Of a DNA stretch of 64,000 nt, positions 44,777-56,712 are shown piece after piece. The notes beneath the pieces were generated by a model. The model was not told the origin of the DNA. It worked only from the letters and a program-made list of their open reading frames with translations, and did no database searches. The position numbers were made by a program, and so were the translations under genes. Source of the DNA: Theocolax elegans (taxonomy: Eukaryota; Arthropoda; Insecta; Hymenoptera; Cerocephalidae); the NCBI GenBank assembly GCA_026168455.1, contig CM047430.1:2123473-2187472 (forward strand), given 5' to 3'. Each line of letters starts with the position of its first letter. Position 1 is the stretch's first letter.

Positions 44777-45303
44777 CTATAAATTTCCAGTGAGTCACTA
44801 ACCTGTTGCTTACTGCTTGTTCTTATTTGGGATTCACCATTTTGCTTTTTATTTATTTACGCGGTCTTAATGTCATTCTTTGAGGGCTACTTTGCTGATC
44901 AAGCACGATAGTTCAGAGCACGATAATAAATTGGATATAATTATGGATTAAAACACAAATTTTGAAAGAGGGTGCAAATTACGAATTACGGGAGAAATGG
45001 AAGAAACAGGTTTTTATTTATATACCGCTGAAATGTTATAAATAATTCTTTAAAACTAATACAAAAATTAATTTAATTAAGAAGAAATTTTTATTACTCT
45101 AAAAGTACAAAATGTTAATGACATATAGAACTCTTGGCGATGATCCTTCGTCATTAATTAATTAATTTTAGGAGGTAAAGTTCTATTTAGATACGTCTAA
45201 AATAATCTAAAATTTTAATAGGTTTTTACTAAATACTACAATTAAGTATATGCACTTTATTATTTTTGGTAAGATAATTAACATTAACACATTAAGTTCA
45301 TTA
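44777..45303. other. end of retroelement, then dispersed AT-rich repeats
   Basis: 44923-45040 matches 60067-60180 (GGATATAATTAT..., AGGGAGAAATGGAAGAAACA, GTTTTTATTTATAT.CCGCT.AAATGTTAT). 45130-45245 is the inverted match of 37290-37400. No gene. Confidence 0.65.
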
Positions 45304-45307
45304 ACAC

Positions 45308-46425
45308 TATAACGGGCGCGTGTTCTTAAACACGATCGCGATAGCCCGTAAACTCGAAAAACGCGTAATTAAGTGATTACGCGCGAACGCGCAACGTCGC
45401 GAAGGGCCGCGAGACACCGAGTCTCAGCAGTCCGTCGGAAGCCGTAAGAGAGACGATACGTGCGACGAGATCGAGAGCGAGAGTGAACGAGGTGACTTAT
45501 AGAGAGAAAGAGACGAGTGCCCTAGTGTGAGAGATATAGAGGGACGAGCACGGTACGAGACGAGTCGAGGCAGCTCCCGGAGAACGAGCCGTTCTGAGGA
45601 CACGTGTCTGCTCATCTCCAGGACGGATAGCCGCCCGGGACGACTTGCACTAGTTGAAGATTCGCGAGAGAGAAAAGGAGAGAGCGGAAAGAGGGATTGG
45701 CGGCTCGCTTGCGCTCGTTAGCGCACAGTAAGTTTTTTGCTACTGTAACTTCGTCGCGCTGAGTCCTTTTCGCGACGCACTCAGCGCAGTGCAGCGGGTA
45801 CGCGATACGCGACTGCGTGATTCGGTATACTTAGCCTCCTCGCGCACGCGGCTAGATATTTAAGTAACTCGGGTCCCCTTTTCCCGCGCGGCATCGCGAG
45901 GCACACACGACGCACAATTTCCGTAATAGATTATAAGCCTTTCTAGTCGGCGTTACCGAGCGCAATTAACCTTTGTAAATACTATTGTAAATATTCGCCC
46001 GTAATAGATTTAATTATAAATTATCATTCTCTCTCGTTGTAATTTGAGTACCCCGTATCCACCTATCCCGCTTACCCAGCCGCCTCCGCGGGCGCGACAA
46101 CACTTCCGTTGTCGCGCACTCTGAGCGGCCAAGCCTCGTGTCCGACCGACGGGCACGAGTAACCAAAAGCAATCTTCCTTCCCATTGCTTCGATAGGATT
46201 ACCCGAGTGCGACTCGGATCCGGCGATTCTCCCCGCGGCAGAGAGTCGTCATCGTTATTAACGGCGCATCGTCACCGAGGTACCGCGGTTGCACCACGGC
46301 TAAAGCCCGTGCGCGGTATCGCGGCATCGTAGAACACAGCAGCGCGGCGAGAGGCCCGCGCAGGTAAGTTCTTGCCTTGAAAGCGGTGCTCGACGAGGAG
46401 TACACGCAAGAATCGCCCCGTTACA
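45308..46425 (+). mobile_element. solo LTR, 1118 bp
   Basis: Begins TATAACGGGCGCG and ends CGCCCCGTTACA, flanked by ACAC on both sides (45304-45307 and 46426-46429). GC-rich interior. The terminal inverted repeat relates it to the other TGTAACGG-type LTRs in the window. Orientation is assumed. Such solo LTRs arise by recombination between the two LTRs of a full element. Confidence 0.85.
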
Positions 46426-46452
46426 ACACATATATATATATTATATATATTA

Positions 46453-46975
46453 CACCGCTGGTGTAAGTTATGTCCTAAAATACGTGAAAATTAGTGATTT
46501 TATGAGGTTTATGAGGCATAACTTACACCAGCGGTTTTGGCCAATAATCTAACCCAAGCCCTTCGAAAGCTCGCGAAAAATGTAATCTTTTAAACGGTGT
46601 TAGATCGAAATCGATTGTGGCGTGGCGCCATTTTGATATTCAATATTTCTGGGTGTTCTATCTCTTCGAGATTTTAAAATTAAGAATTGTAACCAGGGTA
46701 GATATGTTCTAAAGATTAATTTAAACAAAAGTTGTTTGTAATGTTTTTTCAAAAAAATCAATAGATTTTGAGATAAATGGCTTCAAAAGTAGCAATTTTT
46801 CTAAAAATTTGAATAATTTCCACTTTTCATGGTCGAATAACTCTTAGGCAAATTATTTTTAAAACATAAAATATTTTTTGTATGTTCTGGAAAATGTTTC
46901 CAGCCTGTTCTCAAATTTTCGAGCGAGTTAAAATTTTCATCGTACCACTTGACGTGAAATAGCCCATAGATATGT
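46453..46975. repeat. dispersed repeat, second copy, with an 18-bp inverted repeat at its start
   Basis: Matches 39640-40155. At its start CCGCTGGTGTAAGTTATG (46453) is mirrored by CATAACTTACACCAGCGG (about 46518), enclosing the AAAATTAGTGATTTTATGAG core. Ends in CACTTGACGTGAAATAGCCC and a TATA run. Confidence 0.85.
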
Positions 46976-47584
46976 ATATATATGTATGTATATAAATGTA
47001 TGTGGGTGTGTGTGTGGGTGCGTGTATGCGTGCGTGCGTGCGCGTGTGTGTGTACGGAATATTTATATATATATATATATATATATATTTTAAAATTGTT
47101 TTTTCAAGAATACATAATGTATGTATTTTTTCCGTGCGCAAAAAAAGTTGTGAACATAACTTGACAGAATGTGTATTAGTTTACTCATTGTTGATAAAAC
47201 TCATAAAATTTTTAAATGTATACTCAATAATAATAAAGGATCTAAAATTCAATGTAATGCTTTAAATACAGATGCAAAATTGTTTGAAGACTAAATAAAT
47301 ATTATTCAAGTATAACATACATTTTTCCAAATATCCATATGATATATATAATGGGTTAAAAATTAAATACATTAAATATTGTATTTTTAAGATAATTCTA
47401 TTATAAACTATAGTGGCAAAAGAAAATTCAAATTTTAACAGTGGGAAGATAAAATACGAATTACATTTAAAAAGATATTCAAAAATTCTTAATTTAGGAG
47501 CATTTAATTTAAATATTTTTAAATTTATTATTTAAAAATTGAATGGATATACAAGTGTGTAGATAATGTATATTAATATGACAC
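46976..47584. other. microsatellites and AT-rich DNA, no gene
   Basis: TA, TG and CG-TG microsatellites at 46976-47090, then unique-looking AT-rich sequence up to the LTR. Confidence 0.6.
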
Positions 47585-48319
47585 TGTGACGAGTGACTAT
47601 AGCGCGAGTCACTCGTCATGGTTCTCCGTCGCGAGGCCCGTACGGCCGTCGCGTAAGACCGCGCGGTATACGGAAGGGAGCGGGAACGAAAGGGAATTGG
47701 TGAGAAACATTCTCGCGCGAGCCGCCGAGACGGAAGGTCCTCGAGGTTATTGGAGTGACGCCGCCGACGACTGCGTGGTACCACTTACGAGACAGGAGGA
47801 GGTTTACTACGAATATAAGGTTAGAGTTTTTCCCTCTTGACGAGGATAACGTGCTCGAGTAATTCCCGCGTACTCTCTTGGCGCCGCGATCCCGCGTCTG
47901 GTGTATGACCCCCCGCGATTGCGCCTAGGCCGCCCGAACAACTATATCATTTCGCGCGTTCGCGATTTAACTATTGTGTTGTATCATGAACCAGTGAATA
48001 AATTTGAATTCCATTTTATCTTTCGATTCGTATCATTCGATATCCCGTATTAACCCAGGAATCCCGATCCCTAGTCCGGTAAGCAGACGAGCCCGCGGTA
48101 CTCGTCTGCCAATCCTAAATTCGTACTTCCGGAAGTGGGCTCACTCTGGAGCCCATATCAACGTACACGGTAGCTGTTGAGGTATCGGCAAGCCGCCGAC
48201 AAAGTGCACTGGAGGTCTGATCGCGCGCAAAGGTAAGTTCGTCACGCGCGATCTCGGGGTTACCCCTACTCACGCTATCTCCGTGCATTATTGGAGAAAA
48301 CCCGACATGCACCGTTACA
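47585..48319 (+). mobile_element. 5' LTR, 735 bp
   Basis: TGTGACGAGTGACTATAGCG ... CACCGTTACA. Compared by eye with 59224-59959 it shows about 26 differences including one indel, roughly 3.5%. The ORFs predicted in it are not genes. Confidence 0.9.
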
Positions 48320-48331
48320 TGGCGCCCAACT
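48320..48331 (+). promoter_or_regulatory. primer-binding site
   Basis: TGGCGCCCAACT directly after the LTR, as in the minus-strand element at 14491-14503. Confidence 0.8.
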
Positions 48332-48864
48332 AGTTAGCACTGGACATACGGGAATATATAAGAAAATTTAGTATTTTCTTTCTAACCGGGTACCTCACTA
48401 AGTGCGAGAGAGAGAGAAAGTAAAATTTGTTTTTACTTTCTCGCACGGATAAATACACATGTTCGTACTTTATCAATATTGTTTCTTTATTCTACACTTT
48501 TTCAAGACAATTTAGAATCAACGTTTCTTTAATTATTTATTGATTTTTTAAATATCACTCCGCTCTCACACTTACTACACTATTTTGTATAGCGAACAAG
48601 ATAGTAAATTCGGTTTAGTGTGTGCGTTATATATATAGTTATATTAGCGTTATATTTATATTACACGTGTCTGTGTAGCCGAGTGTTGTTGCGTATTTAT
48701 ATAACAAAACCATTACTTTTCGGGAACTCTCCATTCGGTTATTGTTTTCTTTTATAGATTATTCGATACTACCTTTCTTTTTTTTGAACATTTAATTGTG
48801 TAATAATGTTAAATAATTACCATAAATTATTTAAAAGTAATTACGAATAAGCAATTATATGTAT

Positions 48865-49962
48865 TATAACGGTAAGCGAGTTACCGATCAGGTAAGCAAC
48901 GCGAAAGAGCAGTATCGTACGCGGAGAGAGGAACAGGAGAGAGTTCGCGCGCGCACGGCAACAACAAGGTGTTGGTGACCGCTGTATGGTTTTTTACGTG
49001 AAAAAGTGAACAAAGACTGGTGCGTTTCGTGTGTGGGTGTGAGGTTTTTCTCCCCACCAACCTCCACGTCGGCGTGCGAAGCAGCACGGTCCCGAGAAAG
49101 GCAGAAAGAAGGAAGCCAAGAGTCGGCCGCTTTCCCGACCGTTAAAGTGAGAGAGAGAGAGATAAGCACGAGGACGAGCTATCTCTCCTTTGCCCAGTCG
49201 TTTCCCGCCGAGACGCGATATTTAGAGAAGCGGTAAGTGGTGCACCACGTTTAGACCCGCGTGTTTACATAATATTTCGCATCCCGATTTACCTGGTACG
49301 GTCCAGGTGAGGAAGCGTTCCTCCTTTTCCCCCTCTCGTGAGAATATCCGCACGGATAGACAGGTCGGTGGTTTGCGGGAACCACTTCACGAGAGAAGGC
49401 GCGCGTGACGTAGGAAGCTTCTACGTCAAAGCTCTCTACGTCAGAGATACATACGTTACACGGTGTGACGTATGCCATCAGGTTAAGCAGCCGATCATAT
49501 CCGGATCGGTTGCTCGTAATCTACAGTTAAATAGATTTTTACTAACTGTTTTCGCGCTGACCTCGGGGGTAGTCATCGGTACGACTCCCCGTAAATTGTT
49601 AACGTTAATTTATTGTTTATTTATTAATTAATATTTACTTGTTAATTTAATAAATTGACTCGGCGAGACAATCTTTCTCGCCGATTAACGAATAATCTTG
49701 ATTGTTGATAGTGTTTTACCGGTTACCGTCCTGTCCTACGAATACCGCCCTCTCCGGTGTTTATCCTAGTTGGCAATTTTGGGCATAGGGCCCAGCACAC
49801 GGTATCTAAGTCAAACGAGGTGTTTGACGTTGTTAACGGCATTGCACGGGAATCAAAGGGATTCCCGGCCGCATCGTGGGACTGCACACTTAAAGTTGGT
49901 AAGTAGGGACAAATTGGGCCTAACCGTGGGCCTTACATATCCCCAGTACCCACCCTGTTATA
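48865..49962 (+). mobile_element. LTR-like block, 1.1 kb
   Basis: Begins TATAACGGTAAGCGAGTTAC and ends CCCAGTACCCACCCTGTTATA. The same beginning and end, without the middle, form the 102-base insertion at 27291-27392. TGTAT lies on both sides (48860-48864, 49963-49967). The orientation is taken from the TG-like start and is otherwise unproven. Confidence 0.75.
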
Positions 49963-50724
49963 TGTATTCTATGACTGTTCTAGAGTCTTTCCATAGGACA
50001 ACATTGCACCGTCTAGCTGACAGCATTTGATTGCCCTGGTTTCTCCGTCATTCGACTTTCATAACCCCTCAGGATTAAGTAGTTTTGTTCTAAATAATCC
50101 CAAGCGCTTCGGATTCGATTCGGCATTCCGATAATTTTATAAGCTACGAAAGCCGTCGAGAGTCATCTATGGGATCGGTTTACCACGATCGGAGGCCACT
50201 CGAACAGTGTACCGAAACTTGTTACGATGGCCCACCGCCTTGCGACGGCTAGCCTAGAGCCGTAATTCTCGGTGAGAATGCGGTGGTGTTTAGCTCACCG
50301 CCGTCGTCCGCTTTCGAACATTAGCGGCATCCGGGTTAATCTCGCTTCACCCTTCAAGCCTGCTTGCAACCACACAACCCGCAGAGTCCAACCCAATACT
50401 GGGGACACGCTGGCGTTTCACTTTCGACTCAGAGGTACGCCAACGTGGGGCTCGGATCCCAGTCCCTGCGTACCAGAGTAAAGTCATCCTGGTCCAACTG
50501 TCGACCTGCCGAAGCAAATCTCCCTATTACTCCCAGGATCCCCGAGGAGGTTTTGCGGTAGGTGGCCTAACGTTCGAATGAATGCAGTTTGTAGGAGAAA
50601 TTCCTTTGCATTCCGTGAAGCGTTAGATCCCTCTGTTCTCGTCTTTCAGACGAGGCCGTTCGATTCGAGGGTTCTAACTATTCCACGATGGGATTCGACT
50701 GGCGTTCCCTGTTGAGGGAAGCCC
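49963..50724 (-). mobile_element. 3' UTR of the R1-clade LINE
   Basis: GC-rich non-coding sequence following the ORF2 stop at 50725 in element orientation. No poly-A tail is visible at its end, which is usual for R1-clade elements. Confidence 0.6.
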
Positions 50725-53700
50725 TTAAGCACTCTGTACGGACTGGAGAGTCTGATGAGAGAGTCTGACCAGCTTCACAGTACAGTGCTTCATGCATGAT
50801 TGCCAGGGGAGTGGCCGTTTCCTCGAAACATCCGCTCTTTGTCTATCACACCGGTTAGGCGTCTTTGGAGTCTGGGGTTGGTCTCTGGAGTTGTGCTCAA
50901 GTATCAGCTTGGAAGGTTCTATGTACCTTTTGGCGAACTTGTTGAATGCCTGGTACAACTCCCGGCTACTCACTAGTAAACTCGGTTCGCATGGCCACGT
51001 GTGACTATGTTGCCGGACCAAGTCCACCAGAGGTTTCCGGATCTCAACTACGCAGGGACAATCGAAGAGTATATGGCTAGAAGTTTGTTCCTCTCCACAT
51101 TCACATCTCGAATCTTCGCTCAACCCGAAATGGTTCAAGTAAAACTTAAAAGATCCGTGTCCCGTTAAGAACTGCGATGTATAGTGGTTTGGCTTTAGCC
51201 ATCCCTTTCGCATCCTGTCATCAACATTGCTGAAATACTTGTGTGTCTCTGAACCTTTGCCCGTGGAATCCCACCTTCTCTGCCATTGATCCATGACCTG
51301 CTTTCGAACTTTATCTTTCTCAATGGCAGTCGGGTCTTTCGAGTTTCCACTTCGGCTCCGTTCGACTGGTTCATCTGACAATTGGACATCTTCGCTACGC
51401 CTGATATGGTAATGAGCGACCCTCTCATCTAACAATAAGTCGATGGGAGGAGAGGCAGAGATCACCTGAAGTGCCTCATGGGAGACAGTGCTATAAGCTT
51501 TCGAAGTCCAGACTAGGGTCCTCTTCTGCAAGGTAGCAAGGATTCTCCTGTTGTGACTATTAGCCCTGTTCCACCATCCTGCCGCAGCGTAGGCGACAAT
51601 TGGGATGAAGAGGCACTTATATATCAGACTGAGGGATTTTTCTTTCATCTTCCAATTCGCGCCAGAGAGGAGATGTAGTCGACCGAGGAGGTCGAACCAC
51701 TTTTTCTGCACGTTTTTCACCTGCTGAATGACTCCAAATCTAGGTTCGAACGTGACGCCCAGGTACTTCATTTCCTTAAGCATACGAATATTTTGGCCTC
51801 CTAGTTTAACTATGGGAGGCTTGCTTGAGTTTAGGTTGCCTTTCAATAATATCATTCCCGACTTGGGGATTGATACTTCCAGTTTGTGTAATTTGCACCA
51901 GTTCTCAACGATGTTAATCATACGCTGTGCCTCCGTTTCGAGGTGACGCCGGCTTTTGCCTTCGACAATTGTTATAATGTCGTCGGCATATGCTATCGAA
52001 TTGAAGCCTGCGTCGTGAAACTCTTTGAGTAAGGTGTCATAATCTAAGTTCCATCCAAGAGGACCGAATATAGATCCCTGGGGGCAACCTTTAGTAACTT
52101 CCTTTCGTGCTTCGTCGTACGTAATTCTCATGCACACCGTTCGATCTTGGAAGTAACTTTGTATAAGGTTATAGACATTCGTGGGGCATTGTTTGTCTTT
52201 AAGCTGTTTCAAAAGACTAGGCCACCACAAATTGTCAAAAGCCCCAGAGATGTCGAGTGGGAACGCTAAGACGTATTTGCACTGGCTTTCCTCTACTAAT
52301 TGCGTCAGCCTTATTATCGCATCTTCCGTCGACTTTCCTGGTGTAAAACCATATTGGTCAGTTGACGTACTAATGTGTGTGCGCTCCGATGTTTGTCCCG
52401 ACTCCGAGTTCACAGGCTGTTTTAGTCGCTCTATGATGAGCTTTTCCAATGTTTTGCCCATTATCCTTAGTAAGCATATGGGCCTGTATGACTTTACAGC
52501 CTGCTCATCTTTGTCAGGAGCTTTGAGCAACGTAATTAGCGTTCCCTCTTTCCATCTCTTTGGGAAGACACCATACTTGAGACAAGCATTGTATAATTTG
52601 TCAATTTCGTCCAGCAATGGAATTGCATTTTTAAGTACCTCCGCTTCAATTCTGTCAGTACCTGGACTCTTCCCGCTTTTGTTGGTTCGAATTGCTTGAA
52701 CTATTTCAAGCCGGGTGAACGGAGGTGCCTCACTCGAGATGTATTCTTCCAGGCAAGCCTGTCGGATCTCCTGGTGAGCATCTGTCTCTCCTGTTTTGTC
52801 ATCGTCTGGTACTAACTGCTGAAGCAGAGATTCGCACGTTTCCTTCCAGGTAGTAGTCGATCCGTTTATTCCTGTCACAGTATTGAGGGCTTTGGTGGTG
52901 CTCATCTTGCCCGATACAACTCTGTACGGAAGACTCCATACGTCTTTGTTGCCTTCGAGCGTGATATAGCTCCTTCAGCTCCTCTTTCTGGACTTACTTG
53001 CTTCAGACTTATATTCTCTCTTAGCTTTTCTTGCGAGGCTGAGCGTATTGCTTTGGAGCCTTTGCGATCTGGTCTCAGACGTCCCGCTTCTCTTCCTCTG
53101 GTAGAGCCATCTGCGTTCAAGTCTTTTGGTTCTACATTTGAGGTGTGTCAGCCGTGGATTCCACCATGGGGCGGATTTGGAAAATCGCCTCTTCATGGGG
53201 ATCGCCTTCTTACAAGCATTAATGATTGATTCTTCGAGTTTGTCGGCGTATGCGTCGACATCCTCTTTAGAATCTATCTGCAGGTCCGATAGGCGCGTCT
53301 TTTCGACTTTTAGAGCCTCTCTGAAGACTTCCCAGTCCGCTTTTCGGATATTGAAACGTGGTTCCATTATCTTTACTTGGCGAGTCGGTTGTCTTTCAAA
53401 GTCCAATGTTATGGAAATAGGTCTATGATCACTCGTGCTCCAGTCCTCGACCTTCCAATCGGCTATGAGGTGGCTTAGGCTTCTGGTCACGAGTGTTACG
53501 TCTATGAAGGTTTCCCCTCTTACGCTTACACACATGGCCTGCTGCCCTTGCCGGTTCACAACCGTGAGGTCATGTTCGAGAATAAAGTCTTCAAGTAGTT
53601 ATCCTCTGCCATCTCTCGATGGCGAGTCCCACCAAGTAGACTTAGCATTGGCGTCCATTGCTATAAGAACCTTTTGGTCTTTAAGCTCGGATAGAATGCG

Positions 53701-54231
53701 TCTAATCTGCGTCAGATATATCTCTACGGGATCTCTGAATTGGCAGTATAAAGTGACCACATAGAAGTTGCCAAAGCGACCGCTCACCATTGAGCATACG
53801 CAGTGGCTGGTACAGAGCTGGGAGATTCGTGTGTACGTGAGGGAACCAGAGCTATATAAAATAGCAGCCGAGGGTTTTTCCCCTGGTTTGGTCCCTACTA
53901 TCGTACCAATGCTTAGTCCAATCCCCGAGATACATCCTTTAAAGGAGTATGGTTCTTGAACTAGAGCCAAATCTACTCCTGTTCTGACCATGTGTTCGCG
54001 AGTTTCGTCTGTGACGTTTCTCGCACGAGCCATGTTTAGCTGGAGGATCTTAACTTTCAGGCCTCCGTTAGAGCTTGACTCTGTCTGAGGCCCGTCCGTA
54101 CGAGTCCGACTTCTAGCTAAACTTATTCGATCGACAGGGTTTGTGTCCAGGCGTGCTGCCTTGGAGGGCCCTTTCGTCGATCCACCCTTTCGCTTTTGAA
54201 GACGCTGCCGTTCCTTATTGGAAGAGGGCAT
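50725..54231 (-). pseudogene. R1-clade LINE ORF2: endonuclease, reverse transcriptase, Cys-His domain
   Basis: Three pieces (54231-53599, 53559-52975, 52905-50725) are in the same phase, so ORF2 is about 1168 codons interrupted only by in-frame stops at codon 211 (53599) and codon 419 (52975). Domains: AP-type endonuclease (about 65-300; VKILQLNMARA, ALVQEPYS, IAMDANAKSTWWDS, STSDHRPISI), RT (about 480-790; SYRPICLLRIMGK, YGFTPGKSTEDA, PQGSIFGPLGWN, active site IAYADD), and a C-terminal zinc motif CECGEEQTSSHILFDC, typical of the R1 clade. The endonuclease nicks DNA and RT copies the RNA at the nick. Confidence 0.9.
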
Positions 54232-56152
54232 CTCTGATGATAAGCTCTTGTTAGCGATCCTCTCAAGTGCAATTGTCTCCTAAATTAAAAACGTTTAAAA
54301 AGATTTCTTGATACCCCCACAGATATCGAAAATAGCGTGAAAATACACGAGTGCCGGGTCTGTACGGCGGAGAGGTTCTTCTTAACACTAAACTTATCGT
54401 TCCCTACTATTGTACAATATTTACAGCCTTATATATTATCTAACGTTTACTATCTATCTACACTTACACCTACTCGTCTCTTTGAGACGGAATCTAGAAT
54501 CTTGTTTCGTGCATTTCTTTTCATTACCCAATGGATATTATTTTTGAGTTTGATTAGATTATCCAAAGGGTTCAAATAGTGCACAGATGGATAATCATCT
54601 TGATTCATATTCCATCGTTTTATCATCATAGAATGCTCTCCATAGAAATCTTTATATTTACATGGCATTAGGCCAATCTCGCTATCGCAACCGGGTTACG
54701 GCTGATTACCGCTCCCCGGATCTCTATTATTTACAGGATCAATTGCATCTCGAGTTTATCTGCATTTGGCAGTTCTTTTATGTACAAGATTCAGGCTAGG
54801 TATGGTTGCCTGCCTTTAAGCGTCATAATCGGGTGTTTCTCTATGTGGTACTCTATTGGTAAGACTCGCCTTGGCAAACTGTTCAGGCCTTGGATCGCAC
54901 TGGAATGGAATAGAGATTCTCCTTAGTTGGCGTTCGAGAATCTCCACAGGGTCCACGTAGTACCTATCGACTTCCATGCTTTCGAAATTTCCAAGTGCTA
55001 AACTGCTTCAGTTTGAGTTACCCTTACTTCTTGGTCTGTCTCCTCGCTATCCTTTTATGCTACTTTCGAAAAATCTCCTGAAGTGGAAAAACCCACCCTT
55101 ACGGGTGGGTGATGAGCTCATGTCCGAAGACCTGAGTTCTTAGCTTGGATAGTCTGGAGGCTGCCATAAGGGAGCCCAACTCTTAACTGAGTGATTGAAA
55201 GGCTAACTTCTTCTCGAGGGCCTTCGGCGAACCTACTAACCCTTGCTTAAAGAAATCGACCTGTATTTGGTTATTCAACCCTACATTGTGCTTCGGAGGT
55301 TCCTTGCTTTTGGGAGCTGCTATGACTCCGGCCGAGGCCCTTTACCCACAGTAGTGGACTTATCACTTGCTAGGCGATAGGCGGAAATTTATTATCTACC
55401 CGAGTAAACCCGAGTTAGCTGGACCATTTTCACGAAACAACTTTCTGCACAACGCTGGTTTCGCCCCTTTCGAGGCGTGTGAAACGTATTCCTAAGGAAT
55501 TTCCCCTCAGTTGATCTCCTGCTTTGGCTTGCCAGAGACTAAGTTGAGTCCTTAAGGTACGTTGAACTCCACAATGATTTTCGAAGGCATTTTTAGGCTG
55601 TTCCTACCCCGGTATACACCGAGCCGGAACAATATAAAAGAGTCCGGCCAAATGGGTTTTCGACTACACTCACTTTCAACAATAGTGTAGTCGGTATGAT
55701 CGGGCTTGAAACTTGACGCTCTTAATGCCTTCTCGTGCGAGTTTATGGTGCATCGAACCTACGTAAGGATACGTTGGGAGAAATACTTTTAAAAGCCTGG
55801 AAGGCTTCCCGTCATTCGATAGCACACCTCTGTGAGACATCTCGGCGGTTGGGGTCTGGGGTAAGGTCTTCCATGACCACGGTTGCTCTGATGAATTGTA
55901 TAGCCGCCAACGGCATATGTTCAATAACTAAGCGTGTTAGTGTATCAATCATATAGCATGTTGGGCAGTTGATCACCAACACAGGCTCGGCGAAACAACA
56001 CGACTTCGAGGCGCACTAGTGGCAATCCTCTTCCTCCACTGTCGCAGGAGGTAAAAATCGAACTCTTGGAATTGGGGGCCGAGTCACTCATCCTCTCCCA
56101 ACTCAGGAAATCTGAGAACAGGATTCCGCCAATGACCCACCCTGTTACAGTA
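54232..56152 (-). mobile_element. upstream part of the LINE block, no intact ORF1
   Basis: About 1.9 kb of GC-balanced sequence with only short minus-strand frames (54668-54450; 54977-54816, 53 codons starting MEVDRYYVDPVEILERQLRR; 55924-55676). None shows gag-type knuckles. A perfect 8-bp stem hairpin ACCCACCC-TTAC-GGGTGGGT lies at 55091-55110. The right end ACCCACCCTGTTACA is followed by GTAT, like the left end of the block at 48865, so the whole 48865-56152 block may have entered as one unit. Confidence 0.5.
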
Positions 56153-56156
56153 TGTA

Positions 56157-56712
56157 CAGACGTATATATATATATATAAATAAAAATAATTATACATTTA
56201 TTTAAAATTAACGCCATTCCGCTCATGTTTGAAACACGGATATCGCGTATTTAAATTATTATTTTCTTTTCTATTATAACTTCCATAAAAAAAAAACTTA
56301 CGTATACTAATCGAGTAATCTATGTTCCTCATAATTTTGAATTTTATAAATTAATTTGCAATTAAACAATTTACAAAATAATCTTTATTTTTGTGTTATA
56401 ATGAATTTTTAATTTTTACTTTATTTTTGTTGTACAAGTAAAAAGTAACAACCCTGGTTCCCGTTCAGTACAAACTTTTTTTTTCACTTAGATAGTTCGT
56501 CGTAGCTATTATTTAATTAGCGCAAATATTTTGAAAATAAACAATAATATATTTTCCCTTTCTTTCCTCATATATATAATAAGATATTTATATTTTGACG
56601 GTCCTTTTCGATTACGAACTATCTAGTTACGGAACTTACCAGCGTATTCGCTCTCTAGAATCCCTTAATATATATTTTCGTTTCTTGCGAACACACACAC
56701 TGACCGACAAAT
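56157..56712 (+). other. retroelement leader, no gene
   Basis: AT-rich continuation of the leader begun at 48320, ending just before the gag ATG. Confidence 0.55.

Noticed and set aside
45424..46405. Several Arg/Ser-rich ORFs
   Set aside because: They lie within a solo LTR bounded by a target duplication; no domain seen.
55091..55110. Bacterial-type terminator
   Set aside because: Hairpin plus T run is real, but introns, LTR elements and LINEs show eukaryotic DNA.
49963..56152. Ribosomal DNA flanking the R1-type LINE
   Set aside because: R1 elements often sit in 28S genes, but flanking sequence is retroelement leader, not rRNA.
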